Positions 33,931-45,317 are shown, counted from the first letter of the stretch. The stretch: 64,000 nucleotides of DNA from Tenrec ecaudatus (GCF_050624435.1 NC_134545.1:86890063-86954062), one strand, 5' to 3'. Program-made: numbers and translations. Notes: generated from the sequence alone by a model not told the origin.

Positions 33931-34856
33931 AGAGGAAAGAACTAGGAGGCAAAGGATATCTTTATGTAAATATATTTATATATAACAATAGGGAAATAGA
34001 TCTATGTACATATACTTTTATGTTAAGTATTAGGGTAGCAGTCGGACATTGGGCCTCTACTCAAATACTCCTTCAATGCAAGAACACATTCTGTGATGCT
34101 CACCTTCCCAACACGATCCCTGAAGACAAATGGGCGCATAAGCAAATGTAGTGAAGATAGCTGTTGGTGCCCTGCTATCAAAAGATATAACATCTAGGGT
34201 CTTAAAGGCTTGAAGATAAACAAGTAGCTATCTAACTGAGAAGAAACAAAGCCCACATGGAAGAAGCACACCAGCCTATGTGATCATGAGGTGTGCATGG
34301 GGTCATTGTGAATAAGGGGAATGTGGAGTGGAAACCCAAAGCCCATCTGTAGGCAATTGGAAATTGGGTGTAGTATAGCACTGTTGAAACATACAATTTT
34401 CCTCTAGTTATTTAATGTTTCCTCCCCTTCACTATCATGACCCCAATTCTACTTTACAAATGTGGCTAAACCAGGGCATGTACACTTGTACAGATAAAAG
34501 CTCTCAGCACAGAGAATGCAGGACATAAACCCCTGAGGAACAATAACGGGAGTAGCGATACCATGAGGTCAGGGGGAAGGTGAGGGCAGAAATTGCTCCC
34601 CCACAAAAGGGATGAACAACAGAAACAGAAACGTGGGTGAAGGGAAACAGTGGTCGGTATGAGATATGAAAATAATAATAATATATAAATTATCAAGGGT
34701 TCATGCAGGAGAGAGGGTCGGGGGGAGGGAAAAAATGAGGAGCTGATACCAAGGGCTCAAGGAGAAGAGAAATGTTTTGAAAAGGTTGATGGCAACATAT
34801 GTTCAAGTGTACAATGGATGTATGGATTGTTGTAAGAGCTATGTGAGCTCCCAATA
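33931..34856 (+). mobile_element. L1 3' UTR, sense, in an AfroSINE
   Basis: 926 bp of the L1 family ending 'gtgagctcccaataaaa'. The perfect 15-bp duplication aaagagttacagtct (33,916-33,930 and 34,857-34,871) overlaps the A-tail. It is a complete truncated-insertion unit and a good reference for the family's terminal 900 bp. Confidence 0.92.
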
Positions 34857-34952
34857 AAAGAGTTACAGTCTTAGAAACTCATAAGGGGCAGTTGTACTCT
34901 GTCCTACAGGGTACTCTGTCCTACAGGGTCCCTAGGAGCCAGTATTGACTCT

Positions 34953-35172
34953 TTTTTTTTTTTTTTACAGTTTTAAAGGAGAACATTTATTGAGAACACT
35001 ACTTGCGCTGCTGCTTGGACCTCTCCAAAAGCCAAGTGGAGGGCTGGGTGGGAACAAGGATGGGAGACAATCACCTTAGTCCACCTGAAGGTCCCAGATA
35101 AAGCAGCCTGTGTGCATGTTTGGGAAATAACCTACCAGGCTCTCCAATCAATCTGTCACCAAGTGGATTGAG
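34953..35172 (-). pseudogene. Processed retrocopy of an unidentified mRNA 3' end
   Basis: On the minus strand: about 200 bp of mRNA-like sequence, AATAAA (complement of 'tttatt' at about 34,987), then about 20 nt to a poly(A) run (Ts at 34,953-34,966). Duplication gtattgactct (34,942-34,952 and 35,173-35,183) proves retroposition. No recognisable protein is encoded, so it is probably all or mostly 3' UTR; the parent gene is unknown. Confidence 0.75.
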
Positions 35173-35210
35173 GTATTGACTCTGATTGGTCAGAGACTAG
35201 TGGAATCCCT

Positions 35211-36100
35211 TAGTCACCCTTCAGGCCTGGAACTGAATTCACTCCCGGGTTAGAATGATCAACCATTTAAGATCCATCAGATCAAAGGGGCAGCAGTTGC
35301 CCCAGGGCATGAAGGAGGCATGGAAACAGGAAAACAGTAGTATGGATCAGCATAAGCAGTGGTACATTGAGAGGATTGCAGTGGGTGAGTTGAGACATAA
35401 TGCTTATAAATTGTTTGTGTGAAATTAGTGATCTGCTCTAAACCTTCATGTCAGTCACAATAAAAAATATTTTTTAAGTAAATAAAAAATATCAAAAGGC
35501 CAGCATTTCCCCAAGGATAACATTCAGAGAGTTAGGACAGGAGGAGAAAAGGAACCAGGAAATCGCAGGGAGAAAGTGGACCAAGTGATGTTCCCTTGTG
35601 AGACTTACAATCAAGCAGATAAAGCTTAATGTATGACTTGAAAAGAAATCTGGCACACAAAAAAAGAAAAAGAAATCTGGCTACCTGCTCTGTGACCTCT
35701 CACCCAATTCACAACAAAACCTTAAAGAGGACGAGAGGAACAGGTGTGGGACGAAAGTGTGCTAGGTTTCTACACACTGAAGGAATACAACCTTTATGTA
35801 ACTCAGGTAAACCAGGTGAAGTCCAATCCACAGGTAGAAATTGAAGTGAGAATTACAAAATAGAGGTCAAGATAAACAAAAGATAATTAATTAGGAGTCA
35901 CTCACGAGAAAATCATAGGTGTCATGGTGAAAATGAACTAGTCTGTTTCCTTAGCCATTTACCAAGGGACCAGGAAGAAGTGCCTAAGAAGCAGCACAGG
36001 GCCAGGGCCAGGGCTTTGGAAGCAGCTGCATTAAGGAGGTGAAGAGGGAGAAGAGCCCATGAAGGCACAGGCGGAAAGAAGGAAGAACATTCAAGACACT
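35211..36100. other. No gene seen; unassigned
   Basis: A-rich patches at 35,460-35,500 and 35,655-35,680 suggest old retroposon tails. Nothing codes. Confidence 0.4.
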
Positions 36101-36372
36101 AGTAATATGAGTGGTGTGGTTTTATGTGTTTGGGTTGATGAGACCAAGGACTGATGAACCTATAGGGACTGCAAGTAGAATAAGGGTTTGGGGGGCAGGA
36201 TGGGATACAGTGGGGGGTGTGTAAAAGGAAGACAGTGCCAAGGAGTCCCCGAAGAAAAAGGATGGCAGGAAACTGACTGTGGTGGTCACTGAACAATTCA
36301 CCTTCACATGATTGGACTATGGAATGATACCATCTATGCATTAACTCCCAATTAATAAAAAAATTTAAAAAT
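36101..36372 (+). mobile_element. Retroposon 3' end, family not identified
   Basis: Ends 'taactcccaattaataaaaa' with an A-rich tail, like a LINE 3' terminus, but the sequence differs from the main L1 family here. Confidence 0.35.
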
Positions 36373-36717
36373 AATACTGTGCTGGTAAATATGGGAATCC
36401 GATAGGGATATACAGGATCCTAGATAAGCAAAACTTGAAGCAGAGAAGTCATTTGGTGACAGGACATAGGCAAAGTACTAAAATCCAAGAAATTGAAACA
36501 TGCATGCTTTATCTTCACACGTGTTGTGTTTTCCTCTACTGATTCTGTAAACAGTTTAAAATCACCCATTTGTCCACTTCACCAAGACAAATTCTTAAGC
36601 ATTTTGGAACAATTCCTTCTAGTTTTTTTTCTTTTTATAGTTTTCTTCCATTTTTTTCCTCTGTAAAAGCTTTACAAATATTCTTTTCATTCATATTTCT
36701 TCTACATTCTTTTTTTA

Positions 36718-36802
36718 AAAAAAATAAATCATTTTGTTGGGGGCTCTTGCAGCTCTTGTAGCAATCCATTCATCAATTGTATCACGCTCTTCCACATTCT
36801 TA
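36718..36802 (-). mobile_element. L1 3' end fragment, antisense, 85 bp
   Basis: 'cattttgttgggggctcttg'. Short near-duplication 'tctacattctt' (about 36,700) and 'tccacattctt' (about 36,790). Confidence 0.7.
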
Positions 36803-36983
36803 ATCTACACATTTGGAGCCATACTAGATCTGCAGTCTTGGGCATCCCATAAGTCTTTACTTGACATAGCCTGAGAATTTCTTAGGCCATTCAAAACACT
36901 GTTTTTCTGGATGTGTGGGATTACAGAGGCTATCACATCAAGTTTAAAACATTAAGAAGGACCGTTTTTAAGAGGGAAAGACT

Positions 36984-37294
36984 TTTCCTGCTTGGACCAC
37001 GTGAAGATGGGGTTTGTGATGGGTTGTGCTGTGGGCATGGCGACCGGGGCGCTCTTCGGCACTTTTTTCCTGACTCGGGGTTGGAATTTGGGGTCGAGAG
37101 CTTATGGGCAGCAGTGGGAAAACCATGAGGCAGAGTGGCGGCACCTTGGGCACATCCGTGGCCATCGGGATTGGCATCTGAAGCTAACCTGTGCCGTGGT
37201 TGCCCAGTATATCTACCCTCTCCCACCAATTGTAACGCATGCACTCTAATAAAACAAAGTCTTTGAGTTAAAAGAAAAGAAAAAGAAAGAAAAG
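36984..37294 (+). pseudogene. ROMO1: ROMO1 retropseudogene
   Basis: Intronless copy of reactive oxygen species modulator 1, a 79-aa inner mitochondrial membrane protein. It is 5'-truncated and begins within the codons for CFDRVK; the text [20 protein letters not shown] matches residues around the first transmembrane segment, which carries the glycine-rich pattern. An extra T in the run at about 37,064-37,069 shifts the frame, after which the alignment continues in another frame through the IGMRGRELMGG-like and GKTMMQSGGTFGT-like parts to a short 3' UTR, AATAAA at 37,248-37,253 and an A-rich tail. Lack of introns, the tail and decay mark a dead processed copy. No clear target duplication was seen. 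Confidence 0.88.
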
Positions 37295-38090
37295 TGAGCT
37301 AGTAGAGTCTGTCTATGACTATTAATGTTTTCCTTTCCTAGAACTTTATAGACTTTCATAGTCTTCCACGTTCTTCTAGTAACTACCAGCTATTCTGTGC
37401 TTTAGCATTCAAGAGTTCAATCATTCATTAGTAGGTTGTTTCCCATTTTCTATTACTTTGATTCCTGTTGATATAAGTAATATAATATATGCAGATGTTT
37501 ATCCTTTAGCGTTTCCCTGGGTTAAGTCCCTAGGTTTAAGACTAGGTCAAAGCATACCAATCAGCACATTGGTATGTTGATTCCTATTAAATGTTACCCA
37601 AGTGTGCTCCCACAGGGCCCTTTCCCTGGCTACTAGCCAGGTGTGAATGGGCCTGATTTCCAAAGCTTTGACTAGCATTGGATTGTTAGTTTTTACCTAG
37701 TTTAACGACTGTTAATTGGGACCATACTAGAAATATAGTCTTTAATTTGCATTTTCATAATTACTAGGTTACTTGAGTCTTTTATTGTGCTTATTGTTTA
37801 TATGTTCTTTTAGGTGCTTATTAAATTCAAATTAACAGACATATTTTGAGTGGCCACCAAATACCAGATGCTGTGTGGTTTCTTAAGGATGAGTGTACTA
37901 ATGAGAACTATCATTTGAGATAGGGGAAGGGGCCCAGGACCGTCTGGACTATATACGAGTAACTGCACCCCATCAGTAGAAGTGAAATTACTCTTAAGGC
38001 CATGTGGGCAAAATCCTGTGGGCGGAGACAAAGAGAGTGTGTTGACCTTGTTGGAAGCAAGGTCGGGCAAATTTTGTGGGGCAAGTTCCT
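37295..38090. other. No gene seen; AT-rich, perhaps ancient L1
   Basis: The texture resembles an antisense L1 3' UTR, without a definite landmark. Confidence 0.35.
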
Positions 38091-38096
38091 TTAGAG

Positions 38097-38282
38097 CAGT
38101 GGTTCCCAACCTTCCTAATGCCACGACCCTTTAATCTAGTTCCTCATATGGTGGTGACCCCCTACCATAAAATTATTTTCGTTGCTACTTCATCACTGTA
38201 ATTTGGCTATGAATTGGACGACCCCCATGAAAGGGTCATTCGTCCCCCAAAGGGGTCGCGGCCCACAGGTTGAGAACCACTA
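38097..38282 (-). mobile_element. Non-autonomous hAT element, SPIN/URR1-like (copy 2)
   Basis: Same length class and layout as 226-412. The left end is CAGTGGTTCCCAACC; the right end, read inverted, is TAGTGGTTCTCAACC, with GGGTCGCGG and 'gacccccatgaaagggtc' inside. Less decayed than copy 1. The flanking 8-mers do not match well, so its ends may be off by a few bases or the site has drifted. Confidence 0.75.
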
Positions 38283-38471
38283 CTGTGGTGGAGCACTCGA
38301 CGCTCCTCACATGTTTTGTGCTGTCATGTTTTTGTTTTCATTCTTTCTCATTCCAAGTTCTTCTGAAAGCCTCGGAACAGAGAAAGAAGAGGTGCTTAGT
38401 GTGGGGTAGGGCGAGGAAACGGATAACTCAAGGCATGGCTCGTGGGATTTTCAAAAGACCAGTCATTTGCA

Positions 38472-38651
38472 AGGAGTCCCAGTGGTATATGGGTTATGCA
38501 TTGGGCTGCCATTTGGGAAACCACCATCGGCTCTGCAGAAGAAAGATGAGACTTTCTATTCCCAAAGGTTCCAGTCTTGGAAACCCACACGAGCAGTTCT
38601 ACCCTGTCCTACAGGATCACTATGAGTTGGCAGTGAGTTTGCTTTTTGTCT
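38472..38651 (+). repeat. AfroSINE
   Basis: 'gagtcccagtggtatatggg' through 'agttggcagtgagtttgctt'. Confidence 0.85.
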
Positions 38652-38939
38652 GCTACACTCCCCACCCCACACACTCACACTGGAGTTTGAATCATTTGTG
38701 TTATCAGGGGCCATTTCTGTGGGTTCTTGGCCTAACTTCTCTCCCTGTTTCCAACTGTATGTTAGAGAAATGCACCAGCAGAATCTTCTAGAGTGTTCAG
38801 AGAAACACACCCCAAATAGAACTTTATAATCTTCCTCAAAAAACAGGTTGTTCTTCCTAGACCCCATTTAGCTAACTCCCTAGGCTGGAAATTGAGGTCC
38901 TGTTTAATCCTTCATGCAACACACACCAATGGGCGTTAC

Positions 38940-39115
38940 TTCTAGAGACATGGTCCATCTGTTCAAATCCCATCTTGGCCACTTGTCAGCTAGGTTAAGA
39001 CATCACCAGGCATCCCTCAGTCTTAGCTTTCATGTATGTAAGAGGGAGATGATATCCACCTCAGGATTATGTTTGTGAAGCTCCAATGAAATCATGTCTG
39101 TTAAGGGCAGTGTTC
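38940..39115 (+). repeat. MIR SINE
   Basis: 'tcaaatcccatcttggccac', then a degenerate MIR core and 'atgatatccacctcaggatt'; an ancient mammalian tRNA-derived SINE. Confidence 0.7.
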
Positions 39116-39536
39116 AATTTAAGCTTTGAGCAAGCACCAGTCATAACTCATCGCCCCCCAGAAGTGTCTTCATACTCATTTCCAGTTCTTTATACTGAAT
39201 CTCAGTTAAAATAAGCTGAAAGGAAAGCCATGAAATAGACATGCAGTTTTAAGTAAAATAGAGAAAAAGATGAGCCATAGTCTTATCTCTGTCCCTTGGT
39301 AACATCGAAGGACCCAGATAGAGGATGGGTGTCACCCAGATTTTGTAGATTGAGGATTCCATCCATTCAATCACTCCTCCAACAACTATTACAAGAATAC
39401 CCACTATGTGTGTGGTGTTAGGAAAGATTTGAGCGAAGTACATGTTATTTATACTGATGAAACTCAGGAACATCTCACTTGTATACTTAACACAATGTTT
39501 TGTGAGAGAGGCAGGTAAGCAAATATGACTGTAATT

Positions 39537-39615
39537 TTCTGATGAAGAATGTGAGTCTCAGAAAGATTAGGCATCTTGCCTTAAATCACATGGCAGTTTA
39601 ATGAAGGACCTGAGA
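39537..39615 (-). repeat. MIR SINE fragment
   Basis: 'ctgatgaagaatgtgagtct' then 'gcatcttgccttaaatcaca', the antisense MIR core. Confidence 0.65.
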
Positions 39616-39734
39616 CTTTAACTTTTGAAACAGTAATTATTACATTTATTTATTAGCCATCAAGCATGCATTGATCACCTTGTGAGTGTCAGGCTACATA
39701 AGAAGCATTTGGGAGCCACTGAAGGGTGCTGAGA

Positions 39735-39940
39735 GGAGCTCTGGTGGTGTAGTAGACGGCTTACTGCAGAGTCAGCAGTTCGAAACCACCAGCCATTCCT
39801 CCTCAGGACAAAGCTGGGGTTCTCTACTCTTGTAAAGGGTTACAGTCTCACAAACACATAGGGGCGGTTCTACCCTATCCTATAGGGTCACTATGAATTG
39901 GAATCAACTCACTGGCAGAGAGTTTGTTTATTTATTTTGG
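39735..39940 (+). repeat. AfroSINE
   Basis: 'aggagctctggtggtgtagt' through 'cactggcagagagtttgttt'; full length. Confidence 0.88.
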
Positions 39941-41060
39941 AAGGGTGTTAAGCAAGAAAGCAGCAAGGTCCAATTTAAATTTTAAACAGAATCCTCTTCT
40001 GGGCGAGAGGGCATTCTTTTTCAAACAATGGCAGGGGACTACCTGCAGAACCAGAATCTGTGGACTTCAGAACCATGTAAACTGTCACGGACAGAATTTT
40101 CACCAGGCCCTTGTATGGACACTTGCTGAGATTCAAGAAGTGAAGTAATTTCTATTTGGGTTCTCTCATCTCAAAGCCTGTGGCCATTGCTGCATCTAAC
40201 CAGTGATAGCCACATCTTGATTTCTCTTTGCACTCGTCCAACTTATCTCAAACTTGTGGTCCTGCCTGCAAGTGTTGTCTATCTCTCTTTCACTCGCTTT
40301 TTCTCTTCAAGTGTTGGAGTTCTCTAAGGGATGGCAAACACCCAGAACCATAACAATTCATCTCTCTGGGGTTGGGTACACAGGTCCCGGACGAAGATGA
40401 TATGGTCAGACAAACAAAGGGCGGGTGGCTGATCGGCAGAACTGGGGGGATGGATGCATGGAGCTTCTTCCTCCCTAGGCCCTGGGAGGCCCTAGAAAAC
40501 CTGAAGACAATAACCGCAGAAGCCTGGAGGATGATCTTATCCTCTCCAAGGTTATTATTGGGTGTCAGGATGGCACAGTTTAGAAATGCCTGAAATTGTA
40601 AAGAAATCAGAGAGCCTCAAGCAACAGCCTCCTCAAACATCAACATCAACAACCTCAACAAGTAATTACTATCCATCTCCCTTCCATGCGCAACGACAGG
40701 CCCACTGCTAAGAGGCACTGTGGGACAGCCTCTGGGCGGACCTTGCTCTAGTCGGTTTCATCCTCCCCCTTACCCCCCTTACTATCTCACCAGGAAACTG
40801 AGCGCCCCCCCCCCTCCCCCTGTCTCTGAGTAGGGACGTCATTTTTTCCTCACTGCCTGGCGGGTCTGGGTTAAAGACAACTAAGGCAAAGGCTACAGAG
40901 GAGCAAGGAGAGGACTGGCTAGTTCAGGCACTTCAAGAGTCGGCAGGGGCCAAGCCAAAAAGGTGGGAAGAGGAGGGCTGAGAAAGAAAGGATGGAAAAG
41001 TAGACAGGGAGAGAGGAGCTAGGTAGGAATTGGGGCGGGGTGTGCGAGGCACCTGTGGAA
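39941..41060. other. ELOVL3 upstream flank; no gene seen
   Basis: The sequence looks unique and turns GC-richer after 40,700. A C-run lies at about 40,806-40,820. Regulatory sequence is plausible by position only. Confidence 0.4.
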
Positions 41061-41064
41061 TGCA

Positions 41065-41215
41065 CCAATCCGAGGATGTCCAATTAGAGAGCGAGCTGAG
41101 GTCCAGGGCGGGGAGGGGGAGGGGAGGGAGTATCTCGGTGGAGATTGGGTAACGACCAGGAGGGGGGCGGTTCGCTTCCAGGAACCTCGCTTTGCCATTC
41201 CAAGAAGTATATATA
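41065..41215 (+). promoter_or_regulatory. ELOVL3: ELOVL3 core promoter: two CCAAT boxes and a TATA box
   Basis: CCAAT at 41,065-41,069 and 41,080-41,084, GC-rich spacer, then TATATATA at 41,208-41,215. Transcription should start near 41,240, leaving a 5' UTR of about 130 bp before the ATG at 41,373. A strong TATA box suits a tightly regulated, tissue-restricted gene. Start site not proven. Confidence 0.65.
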
Positions 41216-41372
41216 CCGCGCTGACAAGGGCCATAGGGCTTGCTACGCACGTGCCTCCCTCGGACGCTCTGTGCGGCTGGTCCCGAGATCAGTACGGTCT
41301 GGGTCCATTCCATCCCGAGGGTCCGGAGGTTCGGTCCAGCTCCCCACGCTCCGGCCCTCGACATCCGCAGCA

Positions 41373-41473
41373 ATGGCCAAGTCCCAGAATGTCACCTACA
41401 AAATGGAACAGCTGTGCCAGCCCTACAGGTTCGAGGACATCAAGAACTTAGGAGACTATGTGGATGAATACTG
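41373..41473 (+). CDS. ELOVL3: ELOVL3 coding exon 1
   Basis: Encodes MAKSQNVTYKMEQLCQPYRF... to DEY plus two bases of W34. Donor TG|GTGAGA. Confidence 0.93.
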
Positions 41474-42412
41474 GTGAGACTTGGGAACAGGGAACAGCCA
41501 TGCGGTGCCGAGGTCCGACCCAGCAGAGCGCGCTCTGCGGGGCCAGGAGAGACCAGGATTTCCTAAGAGCTGCGCCCCAAACATACCCCAGCCCGCACAG
41601 ATTCCCCCCTCCCCGCCGAACCCCATCGCGATTCCAGTAGTGCGCAGGTGGTGTGGGGCCTCCAGGAGATAAGAACTGAACGCCAGAAGTGAGAGGATGG
41701 GGAGAGGACCACGGGAAGACACATTTGTCAGAGGCTCAGAGAGTCTTGGTGAGACGTGGTCGCTGAGGAATAAGGTTGACCCAAACCCTTATTCCAAGAA
41801 CCCTGGTGGTGAAGGGGTTATGCGTTGGAAACCAGCAGCCGCTCCGCTCCGTGGGAGCAAAGCAAGGCCGTCTCAGACTCACAGGGGCAGTTCTATCCTG
41901 CCTTAGGGGGCGGCAGGGAGTCAGTAGTAGTGAGATCAACATGAATTGGTATCGCCCACCCCACGAATAAGAGAAATGTGAGTGAAGGGAGACAACGGAC
42001 AGTGTAAAACAGTAATATATTACTGATCAAGGATTCACAAGGGTGGGAGGGTAGGGAAGGGAGGGGGGAAAAAAAGAGCTGATACCAAAGGCTCAAGTAG
42101 AAAGAAAATGTTTTGGAAACGTTGATTGCAACATCTGTACAAGTGTGCTTAGCATAGGATGGTCATAAGAATTTTAAGAGCCCCCCCTCCCCCAAGAAAA
42201 TGATACTAAAAAATAAATGCAAAAAAACCCAAAACAACAACCCCAAGACGGATCGGGCTGTGAGTCAGGCTGCTAGACACAAAGTTAGCAGTTCCAAACC
42301 TTACAGACTCAGAAGGTCAAGTCCCTCTCCCCTGCCCTCCAGGGTTACGATCAGTCGGAATCGACTTGATGGCAGTGAATTAAAAAAAAATCAAATAGAT
42401 GATTCTCCTCTG

Positions 42413-42455
<43 letters not shown>

Positions 42456-44344
42456 TATAGTCCTGGTGTTTAGGGACTTCCTATCATTCACAATGATCAC
42501 ATTGTTCTTCACGTTCCTGTGTACCTGCTGGGAGATCTTCCACATTTTCCTGTGGCTCTCCCGACTCTGTGCTAAAGGTCTTCAGCAGTGTCTGTGGACT
42601 GGCTTGCTGCTCCTCCCAATTTGCCACAACCCAACGAGGCGGAAGCACTGCCATAGGAGTGGGCATTTCGCTAGCCAGCACCCATTCTCGAACTCATTCT
42701 CTCTGCCTTCTGCCTTAGGTCAGCCTCCTTCTCCATAGCATTCACTTACCTGGTGCTCATCGCTCTGGGGCAGAAATACATGAAGGCACGGAAAAGTTTC
42801 AACCTGCAGAAGCCTCTTTTCCTCTGGTCCTTGAGCCTTGCCATCTTCAGGTAAGATATTCCTCCACCCCCTCATGCCTCCAGACCATAACTCCCCATTT
42901 CCCCCCATTCCAAAAACTTCAACTGGAATTGAAGCCTTAACCCCCACTCTGCCCAACTTGCCTCCTAAGATTCTTTCCACTCCATTCTCTCAGCCCCAGC
43001 GTGCACCTTCTTTCCATCCTCCCTTCTTTGCCTTTTTTCCTGGCCCCCAAACCGGTCTTCTCTGTGCCATCCTTTGTGGTGTCTCGGAGTCTGTGTCCTT
43101 CTGCCAGATTTCTTTAGCTGCTAATAGTCCCAGCTCCTAACACCTTCTCAAGCCCTTCCAGTCACTTCTTTAGTTCTTTTCCACATCTCCTCCCCTAAAT
43201 GTCTCCAGTCTTACCCATCCTGACTCTCACCACCTTCAAGGCACCTACTTCCTCCCACGAACTCTGTTCCCTAATCCAATCTTCCTCCGTTTCATTCCCA
43301 GCATTCCCTGGCCTTTCCCTAGCCCTCAATCTTTCAGATTGATCCTGGGATCTCAGAAGCTGTAACCATACTCCCTTGAAGGCACCTTGCCATTTCGAAG
43401 GGTGGGAAGGTGATAGAGCTGAGAGCTTAGTGTGCTGGCCAGACCATAGGAGACAGTGGAGTGCACCTGGAGTTGACTCTGATTCTCATTCTCTCTCTTT
43501 TTCTCTCTCTCTGTGTCCGATTTTAGTATCCTGGGAGCAGTGAGAACGTGGAGCTTTATGGGGACCTTGATATACAAGATAGGTTTCAAATACTCTGTGT
43601 GCTATGCCAGCTTCACTGAAAATTCTGTGATCAAATTCTGGTCCATCCTTTTTATATTAAGCAAGATTATTGAACTTGGTGAGTGTCCAGGCCTTGTTCC
43701 TCAGTAGCCCTGCTTAGAATCCTCCCCTCACCCATCCCTTGGAGAGCCCCTTTCCCACCTGAGGCCCAACACCTCTCCGCCAAGCCCTGCTTCAGGTGCT
43801 TTGCATAAATCCCCCTTCCCTCCCTAGAAGTCCCTCTTCTGTCCCCACCCTCAGGGTGGGAGTGTCTGGGGCTCTAGAGCCAGGAGGTGTGCTAGCTTTG
43901 CCTTCCTATCCTCTAGGAGACACAGCCTTCATCATCCTGCGTAAGCGGCCGCTCATCTTTGTGCACTGGTACCACCACAGCACAGTGCTAGTGTATACAT
44001 CCTTTGCGTACAAGAACAAGTTTCCTGCTGGCGGCTGGTACATGACCATGAACTTCGGCGTGCATGCCATCATGTACACCTACTACTCGCTGAAGGCCCT
44101 CAGAATGAATCCTCCCAGAATGCTTTCCATGTTCATCACTAGCCTACAGATCCTGCAGATGTTTGCTGGAGCCCTAGTCTGCTTCCTGACTTATGTGTGG
44201 AGGCACGACCATGGGTGTGAGAGCACCACAGCTGATGGCTTCTGGGCCGCTGTCTTGTACTTAAGCTACTTCATCCTCTTCACTCACTTCTTCTGCCAAG
44301 CCTACATTTTACCCAATGTGAAACATAAGACCAAGAGCCAGTGA
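41373..44344 (+). CDS. ELOVL3: ELOVL3, very-long-chain fatty acid elongase 3 (four coding exons)
   Basis: Catalyses the condensing, rate-limiting step of microsomal elongation (malonyl-CoA plus acyl-CoA) for saturated and monounsaturated C18-C24 chains; a multipass ER membrane enzyme. Exons join(41373..41473, 42719..42850, 43527..43678, 43917..44344): 813 nt, 270 aa, the length of the human protein. The catalytic histidine box HWYHH is residues 145-149, preceded by the conserved KVIELGDT/FIILRKRP-type region (here KIIELGDTAFIILRKRP). NVT at 6-8 is the N-glycosylation site seen in the family. The C-terminus KTKSQ fits a KxKxx ER-retrieval signal. The ATG was chosen because translation aligns from there with the human N-terminus after its first few residues. 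All introns are GT..AG and no frame disruption is seen. PITX3 converges from the right. Confidence 0.97.
41797..42400 (+). repeat. ELOVL3 intron 1 repeats: AfroSINE, L1 3' end, AfroSINE
   Basis: AfroSINE 5' half at 41,797-41,937, L1 3' terminus at about 41,960-42,215 (ends in a degenerate A-rich signal), then an AfroSINE tail at 42,240-42,400 with 'cagtcggaatcgacttgatg'. The SINE parts may be one element split by the L1, but the overlap is not clean. Confidence 0.7.
42414..42447. repeat. (GT)n microsatellite
   Basis: About 16 GT units in ELOVL3 intron 1, followed by imperfect units to about 42,459. Confidence 0.95.
42719..42850 (+). CDS. ELOVL3: ELOVL3 coding exon 2
   Basis: 132 bp. Acceptor CCTTAG|G, donor CAG|GTAAGA. 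Encodes the first membrane span (FSIAFTYLVLIALGQKYM). Confidence 0.95.
42851..43526 (+). other. ELOVL3 intron 2
   Basis: CT-rich, apparently unique sequence; no repeat recognised. Confidence 0.8.
43527..43678 (+). CDS. ELOVL3: ELOVL3 coding exon 3
   Basis: 152 bp. Acceptor TTTTAG|T, donor TTG|GTGAGT. Encodes SILGAVRTW... to the start of the ELGD motif, including FWSILFILSKIIEL. Confidence 0.95.
43917..44344 (+). CDS. ELOVL3: ELOVL3 coding exon 4
   Basis: 428 bp with stop TGA at 44,342. Acceptor CTCTAG|G. Carries the histidine box and the last membrane spans. Confidence 0.97.
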
Positions 44345-44695
44345 AGAACTTGTGAGACTGAGAAAGCCCCCAGGCTCTCTCCTCCCCAGGGCACAGAAAG
44401 GGTCAGCTTAGGTTCAGGAAAAATCATTAGTATACCTTAACCTACATGATTTTCCCCATAGGATGTGTGCTCTAAGTTGACAAGAAGTTATGACAGACAG
44501 GAATTCTCATCTTTGAGATGGGGATGTGATCTACTATTTTGATGCTTCTATTTTTAATGTGAAGGTCAAACAGGCCCTGGCATAGAGTGTGACTGTTGAG
44601 GATCCTCAAAGTAGAATTATTTATATTTCTATCTATAACTCTTTTTACTTGCTCTATTTAAAAAATAAAAAAATAAAGATCTCTACAAGATGAGA
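44345..44695 (+). terminator. ELOVL3: ELOVL3 3' UTR and polyadenylation signal
   Basis: AATAAA at 44,672-44,677, preceded by another A-rich AATAAAA at about 44,663. Cleavage is expected near 44,690-44,700, giving a 3' UTR of about 350 nt. Confidence 0.8.
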
Positions 44696-44699
44696 GGTC

Positions 44700-45279
44700 C
44701 TTTGGGGGTTTGGGAGCAGAGTGCTGCTGGGATTAGTGGGTGACTGTCAGGTGGGTAGCCCAAGATAATATGTGGAAGGATGAGAGGCACACACAGATAA
44801 TAAATGAGAATCCTTTGCCCGGTAGACACGTGATAAATATCTGTTACAAACCAGAATTTTATTGCTATTATAGACCCCAACTCTTCATATGATCCAGTGA
44901 AAATTAGGTGCAGAAATGGGAAGTGACAGCTAAGCTCACAAGCAGAATTCAGGATCATTTTTACTACTCCATGTTAGCACAGGTCGACCCCCCTCTTGTG
45001 TTCCGTGTGGTTTACACTTGCAAAGCACAGCCTTGGAATCCGGACCTATCAGTTATATTCCAGGAGACCACTAAGTGGCGTTGCAGCACCAGCTTTGGCT
45101 GATGCTAGCAGCGAGAGGTTTCCAGGCTGTCAGCACTACAGTCCTACCTACTGAAAAGAACACCTGTGGCCTTAGTTTTTAAATTGCTGGATGATCTCTC
45201 ACAGCTGGTGATGGAAACTATAGGAAACTGCTCATTGGCGCCTCCAAGCGGTGCCCAGGACACATGCCATGCCTGTCTG

Positions 45280-45317
<38 letters not shown>

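Larger units (their letters stand above)
33808..35210 (+). repeat. AfroSINE split by an L1 and by a retrocopy
   Basis: Head at 33,808-33,930, middle at 34,857-34,952, remainder from 35,173. The middle carries a small internal duplication of 'gtactctgtcctacaggg'. Both insertions have clean target duplications, so the SINE is the oldest of the three. Confidence 0.82.

Noticed and set aside
42415-42460. Cys/Val repeat peptide in ELOVL3 intron 1
   Set aside because: Translation of a (GT)n microsatellite; the same applies at 45.3 and 55.5 kb.
43796-43916. In-frame upstream extension of ELOVL3 exon 4 from an ATG at 43,796
   Set aside because: Intron sequence; the CTCTAG acceptor at 43,916 and the protein alignment fix the exon start at 43,917.
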